A stretch of DNA of 11,948 bases from Ectocarpus siliculosus (GCA_000310025.1 FN649727.1:1856893-1868840), one strand, 5' to 3'; shown: positions 1 through 8,935, counted from the first letter of the stretch. Notes: generated by a model not told the origin, from the letters alone. A program made the numbers and translations.

Positions 1-450
1 ACCCAAAAAGGGTGGCGGGCCTGGCCTTTCGGGGCCCAAAGGAATTTTGGGCCAAAACCGGGGGGATTTGGTTCCTTGTTCCTGAATTCCCCCAATTCTT
101 TCTTAAGTTTTGAATTTGCCTTGTTTTTTTTTTTTTTTTCCAGGGGGAACCCTTGGGTTTTGCCCCCCCAAAGGACCCCCCCCCCAACCCTTTTTCAGGC
201 CGGGATGGCCCCCCCCCTTTTGGGGGGTTTCCTTCCTTTTCTTCCGGTTTGTTGGGGGCTTTTCCCCCCCCCTTGTTTTTCCCCCCGCCTTGCCTTTTTC
301 CGGGGTTTTTGTTTTTTGTACTTTTTTTGGTTTTTTTTTTTTTTGGGAGGGGGTTGGGGCGGCCAATTCCCCCCTTCCCCCCGGGCCCCCCCCCATTTTT
401 TTGGGACCCCCTTTTGCTTTTCCCCCCCCCCCCCCCCCCCCCGCCCCCCT
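1..450. other. Probable low-quality sequence (homopolymer-rich)
   Basis: This stretch is made almost entirely of homopolymer runs: a T run at 124-139, about 21 consecutive C at 422-442, and dozens of 4-9 base runs of C, G or T between them. From about 451 the composition abruptly becomes ordinary. Over-called homopolymers of this kind are typical of a poor read tail or contig end. The apparent proline/phenylalanine-rich and glycine/lysine-rich reading frames on both strands are by-products of the composition. I see no gene here. A real C-rich low-complexity tract is possible but less likely. Confidence 0.7.
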
Positions 451-555
451 AGGAATGCAAAACTTTCCCTTTGTAACCAATAAAACACCGAATCGCACCA
501 AGCAAACGGACGTGAGGACCCTCAACAGCACTGCTGTCTCTAGAAACATGAGCAC

Positions 556-711
556 CTTTGTTGTGAAACGTGGGGGGCTAGTGCTCGACGCCCCGAGGCA
601 GCGGCAGCGGTCGTCGATGTCGTGACGCGGCGGCCTGCCCGAGACGAGTCGACTTCCCTGCTGATGCGCCGCTGGATGTGCTCCTCCACCAACCGATTCG
701 GCCGCAGCTCT
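556..711 (-). CDS. Candidate internal exon, gene 2 (weak)
   Basis: On the minus strand, a pyrimidine-rich stretch (the CT repeat complementary to 751-768, then a T run) leads to an AG ending CAACAACAG at 714-712. The open frame that follows starts ELRPNRLVEEHIQRRISREV and continues with Arg/Ser/Thr/Ala-rich sequence. A possible donor AAG|GTGCTC lies at 556/555; without it the frame stops at 542-540. The start phase (one base, then full codons) fits the end of the candidate exon at 3719-3574. The LRPNRLVEEHIQ stretch resembles the helix that often follows a RING or U-box domain, but I found no cysteine/histidine exon to go with it. The link to the exons at 3574-4448 across nearly 2.9 kb is inference. 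Confidence 0.3.
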
Positions 712-750
712 CTGTTGTTGATTGGGGCGGGCGGCACCGAGGCAAAAAAC

Positions 751-768
751 GAGAGAGAGAGAGAGAGA
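751..768. repeat. (GA)n microsatellite
   Basis: Nine GA dinucleotides in a row. Read on the minus strand this is a CT tract just upstream of the candidate exon at 711-556, where it could act as part of a polypyrimidine tract. Confidence 0.9.
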
Positions 769-1186
769 TTGAGAGAAAGAGGGGTTGGGGGTTAAAATAA
801 CTGACTTTGGCTTGATATCACCAGTCACTCGAGAAAACTCTGTGAGTCCATTGAATACACAGAACACAAAGAGCGGCACATGCGTAATATGTACCACACA
901 TGATGTACCATGGAGAGAGATTAAATGGGCATGGTCATAAAATGAAGACAACAACCACTGTCAATCATAAGCTGTTCTTGCTGTCGCAACCCTGCAGCCG
1001 GAAGAGTCGACAAGAGATATTGTACCGTTCACGACTCGGAGCTTCTTCATTGCCTGTAGAACTCGCGTTCGTCAGCACAGGGAAGCGCACAAGAGGCTCC
1101 CCTATTCTCAATCTAGCAAGCAGTCTCGTTCTTGGCCCACTTCTTTTCTATTCTCCTCTCCGTGGATAGACACGAATACTCCTATG

Positions 1187-1202
1187 TGATACGTACGTAT
1201 CA
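1187..1202. repeat. 16-bp perfect palindrome
   Basis: TGATACGTACGTATCA is fully self-complementary. It could be a dimeric protein-binding site or chance; nothing nearby assigns a role. Confidence 0.6.
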
Positions 1203-2598
1203 TGGGCCCCCGCCTTCGTCGATCAACTGAAGTGCACCAACGATTCAATCGGCGCGCGGCAGCTTCAGGATTACGATGAGCATCCCGTTACCGCGGTCGG
1301 TGCGTGTCCCCCCCCCCCCCCGGCGTCATGTCCGCGAAGGAAGACGAGCGGGCTGGTGCTGCTGAGGGGGCAACAGACCCCACCAGAGCAGAACAAAACA
1401 TTCTCGTTCTTCGTGTCGACTGCGGAGGAAAAAAAACTGCGCATCTCCCCGCACAACGCGGTGCGAGTGAGGACGACAGCCGTTCATATGACTATCTTCA
1501 TTCATTCTGTTTGGCGGCGTCCAGCTGCGGTAAAACACAGCAGGAGAGGAAATGCGGGGAGATCACGAGCAGGAACTAGAACGCATTCCAAAAACACACA
1601 CACGCAAAAAACGGAACACTTCTCGTCTTTCGCGGAGTTATCCCAGGCGCTGTGTGGGCAAATGAAACTCGCAAGTTTATTTTCTGCTGTTGTTATTTTG
1701 ATCGAAATCGTCTATTTCAGGATGATTCGGATGATTGAGCTTGGCGGTTTGTTATCTGCCGCCGCGTATTCTCTCGCTACTCGAAATGTATGCCGTGGAG
1801 CGAGCGAGGCCTTGCTCGCGATTTCAGGTCAGACCAATAGAAACAGGCCTTCGTATGCAAATGTATTGGCGGCACCGCGAAATCAAAATGAGAGCGGACC
1901 AGAAAATGATAAAAGCGTCGACAGCTTGGGGCGTGGGTATTGAGAGTCTTCCGAAATGCACAACAGCAGCACCGCCGTGCATGCAAATAGAGACCTTGGC
2001 TAACGCAGACAAGGGGGTCTAACAATCCAAACGGGGCTGTTAGCGAAAAGAGAAGAAGCCTTCGGATACGCGAGGGGGAACAGAAAAAACAGGGACACAT
2101 CGTCGACTCAGGCGGCACCATGTGTGACTGAACCAACTCCGCTCGTTCTTCTATTTAGTAACACATCCGTGCGTTCATGCGAACAGAAAAAAAAGGAGGC
2201 AAGTTGACTGTTGACTGCTCGGTATCCATCACGTGCGACCTGCGAGGTCAGTTAATTGCCACAACGGAACATGCATGTCAGAATGACAGGACCGTTATAC
2301 CCAGGGTGGAGATGCTACAAGGGAGGCAGACAGCTGCGCAAGGGGGACAAGACGACAGCAACAAAACGGCATCGCCTCTCCTCTAAGACATTCTGTTCGA
2401 GGCAGACTCGTGCATTCACCCGACGACATCGTTCCTCGCTCTTCGCTGCAGCCACGAGAGAACGAGGCAAGGAGGCTAGGCATCCCTCCCAAAACAGGCG
2501 CTGAGGAGCTCGACCTCACACACGGCACACCCCGCACAATCCATGTTCCATTCCGACCAACCCACAGCAGCAGGTCCTCCTTACACCTCCTGCTGTGG

Positions 2599-2614
2599 TC
2601 TCTCTCTCTCTCTC
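2599..2614. repeat. (TC)n microsatellite
   Basis: Eight TC dinucleotides, in a region without a supported gene. Confidence 0.9.
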
Positions 2615-3573
2615 CGGCACACAGGTTGTTCTTGAAAAAAAAGAAAAATCGAGCTACATGATATACGCACACGCATAATCTCCTGTAATACGTAGGGCAA
2701 GTGTCGGAAGCGATGTGCTTCACGGACAACAGAGGTAAGGCACGATTATTTTCGAGTCACGTATGTAGCGTCCCCGGATATTTCACGGCATCGAGAGGTA
2801 CGACAAAAAGTTGCATCATCTGAAGTATGTTCGAGACAACAACCAACAAGAGAACTTGCAATGCAAGAATAGGAATGGTTTTTTTTGTTGTTTTTAGAAA
2901 ATGCACGACAGAGACGAGAGCAAAAAACCACATGCAACGATGCAGAACACGACGACGAGTTTATGTAGTGTACGATCGAGACTCGCCCGCCGTCTCTGGT
3001 TGTACATATGCATAGATAGCATCACAAAGCACAAGTGCAATGCGTCTGCCCTGTTCAGTCAGAGCAGCTTCATGCCGCCGTGCGTGCTGCTGCTGCTGTC
3101 GGCGGGAGAGAGCAAAAAAAATACACCGTCCTGCGGCCTGCCCGCCACCATGTTCTCTCCTCGGAGAAACCTCGTGTTTTCTCGTGTGGTGCGCCCAAGC
3201 GCACACACATGGTACATTTTCCAACTTTCAACAACGCTTTGCGGGACAGAGCAGAGCAGAGCGTAAGACTGCTGCTGTTTTTTTCGACGGGTGTCGATGC
3301 GCTAAATATCTCTCGAAACAGAGAGGAGTACGACGAGGCAAACGCACCCGCTCGCCAAGGACAACGGGGTCGCAGTAACTTCCCGTGATTTTACCTTGAT
3401 CCGCCAACGAAACTATGACCCAACATGATGTGATGAGCCACACGACACGGCGGCACTCGCCATAAATAACCCCAGATTTGTCGGAAGGAAACAGACGTGC
3501 GCGAAGCGACCCGCTCGTCCCAAACAACACCACCACAAAACAAGGTGTTGTGCGCGCACAAAAAAGCTCTCAC

Positions 3574-3719
3574 CGGAGTAGGGTGGTTCCGGGTCCCAAG
3601 GGCGGCTCGGCGGGCTCCCGGTTGCGAGAACACACGAAGTTTCCTATGATTGAAGTCTGGACGTCGTAGGCACGACGCTGCTTGACGGATCTGCTGCCTC
3701 CCTCTCTGTCTGTATTTGC
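3574..3719 (-). CDS. Candidate internal exon, gene 2
   Basis: The 146-bp open segment starts after an AG at 3721-3720 (TGCTGCTGTGCGAG) that is preceded by the pyrimidine-rich CCCTCTTTTCTCTTAC, and ends at a good donor TCCG|GTGAGA (3574/3573). It encodes 48 residues plus two bases: ANTDREGGSRSVKQRRAYDV, then TSIIGNFVCSRNREPAEPP and further residues. It starts in phase 0, matching the phase-0 end of the exon at 4448-4338. No family is recognised. The acceptor is less typical than the donor, and alternative AGs a few bases downstream would break phase. Confidence 0.42.
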
Positions 3720-3762
3720 CTCGCACAGCAGCAGGTGGTTGTGCACCGTAAGAGAAAAGAGG

Positions 3763-3783
3763 GTTGTTGTTGTTGTTGTTGTT
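3763..3783. repeat. (GTT)7 microsatellite
   Basis: Seven GTT units, read as AAC on the minus strand. It lies 44 bp upstream of the candidate exon at 3719-3574 and so would be intronic for gene 2. Confidence 0.9.
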
Positions 3784-3857
3784 GCTTTTGGCTCTCCAGA
3801 GCCGTCGTGTTCGCTGCTCTGCTCCCCCTCTCTCTTGTTGCACTTGCGGTTACCTCG

Positions 3858-3862
<5 letters not shown>

Positions 3863-3889
<27 letters not shown>
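3863..3889. repeat. (CT)n microsatellite
   Basis: About 13 CT units. On the minus strand it reads GA, giving the spurious Arg-Glu repeats seen in minus-strand frames. It would lie in the intron between gene 2 exons 2 and 3. Confidence 0.9.
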
Positions 3890-4337
3890 GCGATACGTCC
3901 ACTCAAGAACACATGGCTGCTGCTTTTCGGGGCCGCTGCTCGCTCCCTCCCTAGCTCTCCGACCGAGAGGTCTGTCTCTGTGTAGTGTGGTGTGTGCTTG
4001 CTGGTGAATTCGGTGGTCGACAGAAAACGATCGCGAGGTGTGTGTGCACGCACACCCGCCGCTTATCCGCTGGCTTCCCTCTCCCTTGCGGCGCACGCAA
4101 CGGATGCTCAAGGAAAAGGCTGGGCGCTTGCTTGCTAACGCGGGCAGGTGGAGCGGTTGAATATGTGGGGGAAAATGAGCAAGTGAGACTACTTCGCCGC
4201 ACAGCGAGGACCCGGCTCTGTTTTCGGATATGCATACCAAAAAACAAAAAACGAGGGGGGGAACGCAGAAAGGAATGGTCTGAGAAGGCGGGCGGGGACG
4301 GCAAGGTGGGTGAGCGAGATCTTGTGGAATCTCTTAC

Positions 4338-4448
4338 TGCTTCATCAACCGCTGTCCGTCTGGGTACGTACAACAACGGGTTGGGGGCACCCTGTGGGTC
4401 TAAAGATATCCCAGAATGATATGGATAGTCAAGTTCTTGTACGAGAGA
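4338..4448 (-). CDS. Internal exon, gene 2, product unknown
   Basis: This is the best exon of gene 2. On the minus strand, a T-rich stretch and CACCGCAG (acceptor AG at 4450-4449) precede 111 bp, exactly 37 codons. It begins SLVQELDYPYHSGISLDPQG and ends NPLLYVPRRTAVDEA, then reaches a near-consensus donor GCA|GTAAGAG (4338/4337). Both borders are phase 0. The composition reads like a folded protein (mixed hydrophobic, Pro, Gly, Tyr), unlike the repeat-driven frames around it. I do not recognise the family. It would join upstream to the short exon ending at 4820 and downstream to the one starting at 3719. Confidence 0.55.
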
Positions 4449-4819
4449 CTGCGGTGTACACAAAAAATGATTCAATCAACTGCCTGTGTTGTTGAGGCCG
4501 AGTAAAAGTCGAAAAATAGGTATCAAAATCAAGAATCAAGTTGATTTTCGAGCACTGATTGGTTGTTGGCTGAAAACCAGAAAAAAACAGAGTTGTTTGT
4601 GGGTTTCCAGCTACGCTCAGTCCTGACTCCGAATTTTTATTTTTTAGACATGAAACCAAACTCAGAATCGACACGGCTTCCCTCTTGGGCCAATCAAAGG
4701 CCAAAAGAGCGGATTTTGATCGAATGAACATGAAGTAAAATAAGTGTGTTTTTTTCGACACGGAAGTAAGTGAATAAATGTGAGCGACTGAGAAAGAAAG
4801 GGTGGTCGTACAGACTTAC

Positions 4820-4828
4820 TTTGCACAT
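4820..4828 (-). CDS. Candidate first coding exon of gene 2 (Met-Cys-Lys)
   Basis: The minus strand has a full-consensus donor, AAA|GTAAGT, at 4820/4819. The phase-0 frame required by the next exon (starting 4448) reads ATG TGC AAA just before this donor, and an in-frame TGA lies 27 bp upstream of the ATG. The simplest reading is a 5' UTR followed by a three-codon first coding exon and a 371-bp intron. The upstream transcription start is not defined. The ATG context is unremarkable, and the exon could instead be non-coding in a differently spliced transcript. Confidence 0.3.
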
Positions 4829-5738
4829 AGCACACGGACGATGATATTGGAGTCAAAAGGAGCCGCTAGCCTGCATACAGTGGTCGGATCGGCTCTACGC
4901 GTGTAGCCCCCTCCTTCTTCGTAGAAATTCGTTGATAACAACAAACAGCGATTGGCCCTAGACTATATCTGACGTGCCCGCAAAATCACGTGCGAAGTAA
5001 GTTGGTAGCGGTCGGTGTTGAAATACTACGCATAGTCTACCGAAGCTCTTTGCCCGTTGATTGGTGACGATAGCCAAAACCGCTCAGCAATTGCGTTCGC
5101 AAAAATCTAAAAAAATTCCTACACAAAAAGCAGTGAGCGTCGCCCCCGATCCATTTTCTCGCGCAGTCACTTGTGAAAAGAGGAACGGTCGGCGACAGAC
5201 ATCGGGGTGGTTTTGACCCTGCGTAAACGTCAAAACACTCAATCGGCTGTTATTCCCTCTTCCTGTCCGAAACAAGACGCTTGATTAATAATGCGAGCAA
5301 TGGTCAAACGACTACGGCATGTACGACAACGAGTACACCACCCACCTCTGTGTCACTAACACGGCGGCAGTACAACAAGTATCTGAAGGAAACAGCAGGC
5401 GGTTTCTGCGGCTAGCGGCGGACACAACACGTAAAAAGCGCTCAAATCCTGGGGAAAACTTGACACCACTCTCGCACGGAGGTATGTCCTGATGGGCGCC
5501 AATAAGCTCAACACCGGCAGTTCAGAAAACGGCGCCGCTTGCTTGCATGATACTGCTGTAGCAAGCGCTTCTTCCCACCCTCTTGGACTGCAATTACACC
5601 CTGCACGTTCACACCAACCAATCGCAAACAACCAACTCCTAAGAAAGAACCTTCACGGCTGTCTATCGTAGGTAGTAACACAACAGCGGTGTTGGCTGTA
5701 CTGTAGCAGCAGCACAACAAAACTCCGCCCGTGGTTTT
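4829..5738. other. Spacer between genes 1 and 2 (3' UTR and promoter)
   Basis: This follows the gene 1 stop on the minus strand and precedes the proposed gene 2 start. It should hold the gene 1 3' UTR and the gene 2 promoter. I see no clear AATAAA signal on the minus strand. A plus-strand frame from ATG at 5318 (57 codons, MYDNEYTTHLCV onward) is too short and unsupported to call. Confidence 0.4.
4951..5064 (-). promoter_or_regulatory. Possible gene 2 promoter: CCAAT boxes and CACGTG
   Basis: ATTGG on the plus strand, i.e. CCAAT on the minus strand, occurs at 4951-4955 and 5060-5064, about 125 and 235 bp upstream of the proposed gene 2 ATG. A palindromic CACGTG (E-box/G-box) lies between them at 4987-4992. 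CCAAT boxes bound by NF-Y and CACGTG bound by bHLH or bZIP factors are common eukaryotic promoter elements. No TATA box is evident. These short motifs are weak evidence alone and gain support only from position. Confidence 0.25.
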
Positions 5739-6893
5739 TCATTCCGTCTGCGTCGGAGCAACGGCCGTTTTCCTTGGGCGTCCCCGCCTTCGCTTCGGCG
5801 GCGTTGGCGCCGCCGCCGCCGCCGCCGGTAGTGAGCCTGGGACTGACGATGGTGTTGGTGCTTCTTTCGTCGTCTCCAATGTTTTCGCTACGACCCTTGC
5901 GACCCGCGCCTTGCCGTCATTCGCCGCGACGCGGCCACCTCCGCCGCGCTTGCCGGCTTCGCGCTGAGCCCCTGCAGGCGCGCTCGCCTTCGAGTCAACG
6001 TCCTCCGAGCTCGATCGCCCCGGCGGTTTGCTTGTGCCTTTTCTTGCAGCCTCCCGCTGCTGCAGCGTTTCCTCTCCCAATAGCGGTGGCGGCGGCGACA
6101 CCTTGCCCCGTCGTCGTCGTGATGGTGGTCGCCGTGGCACCGGTTTCGCCGAACCGACATCATCCCCCGAGTCGGCTGCTACTGCGTGCTGCTGCTGCTG
6201 CTGCAGCCCTTGAGTGACCTTATCCTCGCCGGTCGCATCCACGGAGGCGGCGCCGACGTCGCCGCCGCCGCCGCTGTTGCCCCCGTCGTTTGCCGCCGCT
6301 GCTGCTACTTCTGCTGCTGCTGCTGCTGCTGCTGCTATCGCTCCCGTCCCAGTGCCATGCTCGGAGTCCCGCCGACCTTTACCCTCAAGCTCTCCTCCTG
6401 TCACCTGAGAACCGAAATCCGAGCCTGTTCTCGCCAGCGGGCCGTCGTCACCGAGGTCGCCCCCCTCCTCCTCCTCCTCCCTGCCGCCTTCCTCTTCGAG
6501 CCGCTCCTCCGGGTTGGCGTTCGGGTTGATTCGCCCACTCCACGGCGGGGAATCGTCGTCGTCGTCGTCGTCGTCGTCGTTATCCTGGAGGGACAAATCC
6601 TTCCTCGTGTCCCCCCCCGCCCAACGCATCCCCTCCTCCGGCCCCCCCTGCCGCTCTCGCCGCATCCTTTCCCTCTCCTCCTCTTCCTCCTCTTCCTTCA
6701 GCGCAGCCTCGTAGCTGTACGCCTCCCTGCGGGGCTCCTGGTCGGCGTCCTCCCGCAGGAAGGCGCGCACGTTCTCTCTCGCGCGGCGTCCGATCAGGTC
6801 TTCCTCGTCCACCTCGAGCGGCGGAGTTGGAGGCTTCTCGTCCTCGAGGCGTCCCCACTCCGCCGGGGTCAGGGGACGGTCGGGATCAGCCGA
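5739..6893 (-). CDS. Gene 1 terminal exon D: acidic low-complexity protein end with AT-hook
   Basis: This 384-codon exon ends at TGA (5741-5739). It begins after ACACAG (AG at 6895-6894), preceded by a long pyrimidine-rich stretch complementary to 6920-6950. Residues 1-75 (SADPDRPLTPAEWGRLEDEK onward) look the most structured. They are followed by Glu/Arg-rich helix, a run of nine Asp (DNA 6550-6576), Glu-rich, Ala-rich and Gln-rich runs, two basic clusters (SRRRRGK; KRRRGRPRK at about residues 367-375) and a short tail. The frame stays open 25 codons upstream to an ATG at 6968, but those codons overlap the presumed pyrimidine tract. Long antisense frames exist because the repeats are open on both strands. 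The minus strand is preferred because of the AT-hook and the phase match with exon C. The role is probably nuclear; the family is unknown. Confidence 0.72.
   Translation of the reverse strand, partial: SADPDRPLTPAEWGRLEDEKPPTPPLEVDEEDLIGRRARENVRAFLREDADQEPRREAYSYEAALKEEEEEEERERMRRERQGGPEEGMRWAGGDTRKDLSLQDNDDDDDDDDDSPPWSGRINPNANPEERLEEEGGREEEEEGGDLGDDGPLARTGSDFGSQVTGGELEGKGRRDSEHGTGTGAIAAAAAAAAEVAAAAANDGGNSGGGGDVGAASVDATGEDKVTQGLQQQQQHAVAADSGDDVGSAKPVPRRPPSRRRRGKVSPPPPLLGEETLQQREAARKGTSKPPGRSSSEDVDSKASAPAGAQREAGKRGGGGRVAANDGKARVARVVAKTLETTKEAPTPSSVPGSLPAAAAAAPTPPKRRRGRPRKTAVAPTQTE
5769..5795 (-). other. AT-hook motif (RGRP core)
   Basis: The codons read KRRRGRPRK near the C-terminus of the exon D product. 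The central RGRP flanked by basic residues is the canonical AT-hook, which binds the minor groove of AT-rich DNA in HMGA-type and many chromatin proteins. A Pro-rich and Ala-rich linker precedes it, as is usual for such tails. A single hook alone binds weakly, so it probably assists another domain. Confidence 0.75.
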
Positions 6894-7201
6894 CTGTGTG
6901 TTTCGTCGCGAGCATTGGGATACAAAGGAGGGGACGGAGGGGGGTGGCGCAATTGTTGCGCACCGCAATGTCGTGGGTGCTCACGGATCTCTCTGCTCCC
7001 TGAGCTTGACTATTAAGCGTGCCTGCAAGGAAAAACGAACGACTGCCTAAACACGTCTCCTTTTCTTTACGTGGGCAGGACAAATGATTAGTGGGGGGTC
7101 GAGGAGGGGAGGCGAGGGGTTCTGAGAGGCTGAAGGCCTTCCTGAGGCACACTTCCTGCTGCATGTGGTCCATGCACAACAAATATCCCATATATTCCCC
7201 C

Positions 7202-7980
7202 AGCACCAAGGTACCACGCCTTTCTCTTGGTAGGGGTGGTTGTTCCGAAATATGAAATACTTGTACTGTTAATTCGCCCTGACTCCAGGCGCATTTTCCT
7301 ACCGAGCTTATTTTTGTTCTTCGTTTTGGTGGGTCGGTGTGTTTTTTACCGTACCCAAGTTTCTCAACGGATTCGGCCAGCTCTCGGAATTAATTCTCAA
7401 AAAGTGAAGCTTTCTCTGAACAATAAATCTATCCCGTTGAAAAATATAGCGCGATATTGAAACAAGGGATCTGGAAGGCCATTTTGCGAAGGTTTGTTCG
7501 GGATAACCAACAGTATTATTTCAAAGAATATGTGGCAAACGATTATTTCAAAGAATATGTGGTAAACGATTCCTTTAGCCAACCCTCAGGCATGCATTTT
7601 AAACTGTTCCGAGAAAATGATGTTTCGCGAGAAACCCCACTTATTGTTTTGCCGCCAAACGCGGGGTGTGACATTACTATAGAGGAGCACTCTTCTTGGC
7701 CAATCCTTAGCGTCCTAGCGACGAATTGTAGCCTAGTCCTATGCATGTCAGCTCCCCGTTTGTATATCGATTGATGTAACCATCGACCGCGAAAACATCA
7801 CGTCATCGTCCGGGTATTTCCCAGATAAAAAGCCCAGAAAAACAGAAAAAACTCTCCGAAAGAAGATGCGCCTGGAGGCAGGGCGTTCAAAGGTAGTATT
7901 AGTTTTCGGTTAACGGTAAATGTTGAAAATGTTTCGGAACAACCACCCCTACCCCAAGAAGAGTGCGGAACTTTAGTGCT
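7202..7980. mobile_element. Non-autonomous DNA transposon-like element with long imperfect TIRs
   Basis: The ends are inverted copies of each other. TAGGGGTGGTTGTTCCGAAA at 7231-7250 is repeated exactly as its reverse complement at 7932-7951. A second 20-bp block at 7275-7294 (CGCCCTGACTCCAGGCGCAT) matches the reverse complement of 7866-7885 at 19 of 20 positions. Outside these, AGCACCAAGGTACCAC (from 7202) resembles the inverted AGCACTAAAGTTCCGC (to 7980). The TIRs are therefore about 100-125 bp long with one indel of about 20 bases. The interior is AT-richer than the surroundings and encodes no recognisable transposase. No clear target-site duplication was seen, so the exact ends and superfamily are uncertain. 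The divergence suggests an old insertion. Confidence 0.7.
7516..7569. repeat. 27-bp tandem duplication inside the TIR element
   Basis: Two adjacent 27-bp copies start at 7516 and 7543 (TTATTTCAAAGAATATGTGG onward) and differ at one base. The unit is nine codons and stays in frame within a 105-codon plus-strand ORF (7457-7774), giving YFKEYVAND then YFKEYVVND. That ORF resembles no transposase I know and is probably incidental. Confidence 0.85.
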
Positions 7981-8432
7981 AGGCAATTTTTGGACATGTC
8001 TTGTTGTGCAAGGACCAGACAATCAGATAGAAGTGGTGCGGATGCGGGATAATTCCGAGGCGGATAGTCAGACGTGTGTGTGTGTGACGATAAAGGTGCG
8101 TACGGCGGTGATTTCCGTGGGTTATTCTTGGCCAAATGTCGCAATTTCTCAAAACAAAAAACAAAAAATCTGCACCTATCGACGTAGCACGACGAGGCGC
8201 ACGAATATCGCTGTTTCACGTTTGAATTAACACAAGTTTTCGCACAAAGCATAAATGGAAAGAACTGCTGTGCATGGACAAAACTTATCTCCTTTTTTAT
8301 GTTATCCCGAACCGATTCAACCCGCTCCGTAAGGGTAACGGCGTGCAACAAACCCGTCCAACAACACCTGGCAAAAAGCAAATGAGAGTCGACTGGTGCC
8401 CGCATGCCCGCCGCACCCACGAGATCACCCAC

Positions 8433-8534
8433 CATCTGTGCTTGGAGGATGGCCCTCTCGAGAAGAGCAGCGCACATCGCCCACCCTCTCAGCGACACGC
8501 TGTTTCTTCGAGCAGCGGCGGGCTCGATGATTTC
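8433..8534 (-). CDS. Gene 1 exon C, product unknown
   Basis: This is 102 bp, exactly 34 codons. It starts after GAAATAG (AG at 8536-8535) and ends at ATG|GTGGGT (8433/8432). It encodes EIIEPAAARRNSVSLRGWAM followed by CAALLERAILQAQM, an amphipathic helical sequence. The TAG at the acceptor is a stop in this frame, so coding must begin here by splicing. Both borders are phase 0, matching the exon B end and the exon D start. An alternative phase-0 donor with the same GTGGGT lies 12 bp downstream and would add VGDL. The acceptor has a weak pyrimidine tract and is the least certain border of gene 1. Confidence 0.5.
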
Positions 8535-8817
8535 CTATTTCGCCATGGGTCATGCGGGGGCGGGGCGTGTGGAGAATGCCGCCGCTTAGCACCAAGAACA
8601 CCTTTGGGTCTACCACGCAATGGTCGCCGCGAGCGGCATGATCATGGCAAGGGGACAGCATCCACACTTCCGGGAGAGAGAGCACAACAGAAGCACAAAA
8701 GAGCGGCAACGACGACAGCAACGACAGCAACACCGCCACCACCAACACCGCCACAGACAAAAAAACGCGATCTCCCAACCAACTTGTTGCACCGCAGGAA
8801 ACAAGCATAGTTTGCTA

Positions 8818-8819
8818 TA
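8818..8819. other. TA target-site duplication, left
   Basis: The dinucleotide TA directly precedes the element end CAGTAG and is matched by the TA at 9863-9864 after the other end, as expected for Tc1/mariner/pogo-type insertion. Confidence 0.7.
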
Positions 8820-8844
8820 CAGTAGTGGGCCCGCTATAGTGCCG
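8820..8844 (+). repeat. Left terminal inverted repeat
   Basis: The 25-bp terminal sequence starts CAGTAGTGGGCCCG and differs from the right terminal repeat at one position (T versus G, base 7). Confidence 0.85.
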
Positions 8845-8865
8845 GGTAGTGTCCAGAGGGAAAAG

Positions 8866-8895
8866 CGGCACTATAGCGGGCACCGGCAGTATTCA
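8866..8895 (+). repeat. Subterminal 30-bp repeat, left copy
   Basis: CGGCACTATAGCGGGCACCG and the next 10 bases match 9806-9835 in direct orientation at 28 of 30 positions. It adds a direct repeat to the inverted termini and is probably part of a transposase-binding array. Confidence 0.8.
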
Positions 8896-8902
8896 GAATA
8901 GT

Positions 8903-8935
8903 GCCTCAATAGTGCCGGACCGGCACTATTGAGGC
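8903..8935. repeat. 33-bp near-perfect palindrome 1
   Basis: The 16-base arm GCCTCAATAGTGCCGG is followed by a single A and then its exact complement. It could form a hairpin or cruciform, or present two head-to-head protein sites. Confidence 0.9.

Larger units (their letters stand above)
712..3573. other. Long stretch without a supportable gene
   Basis: This is either a long intron of gene 2 or intergenic DNA. It contains microsatellites, a C run at 1311-1321 and a 16-bp palindrome. One further minus-strand candidate exon begins at 3095 after a good acceptor (T run, then CTCTCTCCCGCCGACAG). It reads 44 residues, QQQHARRHEAALTEQGRR onward, to a stop at 2963-2961. Its phase does not join directly to the exon at 3719-3574, so it is not called. 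Isolated donor-like sites also occur, for example CAAG|GTAAAA on the minus strand near 3396. No RNA gene or transposon was recognised. Confidence 0.4.
6894..8432 (-). other. Gene 1 intron C-D, half filled by a TIR element
   Basis: This 1539-bp intron lies between the exon C donor (ATG|GTGGGT) and the exon D acceptor (CACACAG). About 779 bp of it is the TIR element at 7202-7980. The rest (6894-7201 and 7981-8432) shows no gene; a small acceptor/donor pair near 7026-6985 was considered and rejected. Confidence 0.5.

Noticed and set aside
76-954. Long overlapping frames on both strands (Pro/Phe-rich plus strand, Gly/Lys-rich minus strand)
   Set aside because: They arise from homopolymer runs in probable low-quality sequence and show no protein-like composition.
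1356-1943. 195-codon plus-strand ORF
   Set aside because: No recognisable domain, mixed repeat-like and hydrophobic sequence, and no supporting splice or promoter context. It could be chance in a long gene-free stretch.
3644-4240. Minus-strand ORF with Arg-Glu and poly-Gln runs
   Set aside because: It is driven by the CT and GTT microsatellites. The exon at 3719-3574 uses a different frame with clear splice borders.
6186-7016. 276-codon plus-strand ORF rich in Leu, Val, Cys and Pro
   Set aside because: It is antisense to exon D. CTG, GTC and CCT repeats keep several frames open, whereas the minus strand gives an AT-hook and phase-compatible splicing.
6985-7026. Possible small minus-strand exon after TTTCCTTGCAG, with a frame reading LIVKLREQRDP before GTGAGC
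   Set aside because: The protein-like frame has an end phase that does not join to exon D without a stop. The phase-compatible frame looks random.
7899-8498. 199-codon minus-strand ORF
   Set aside because: Only its first part coincides with exon C. The rest runs through intron and transposon end sequence with no protein-like character.
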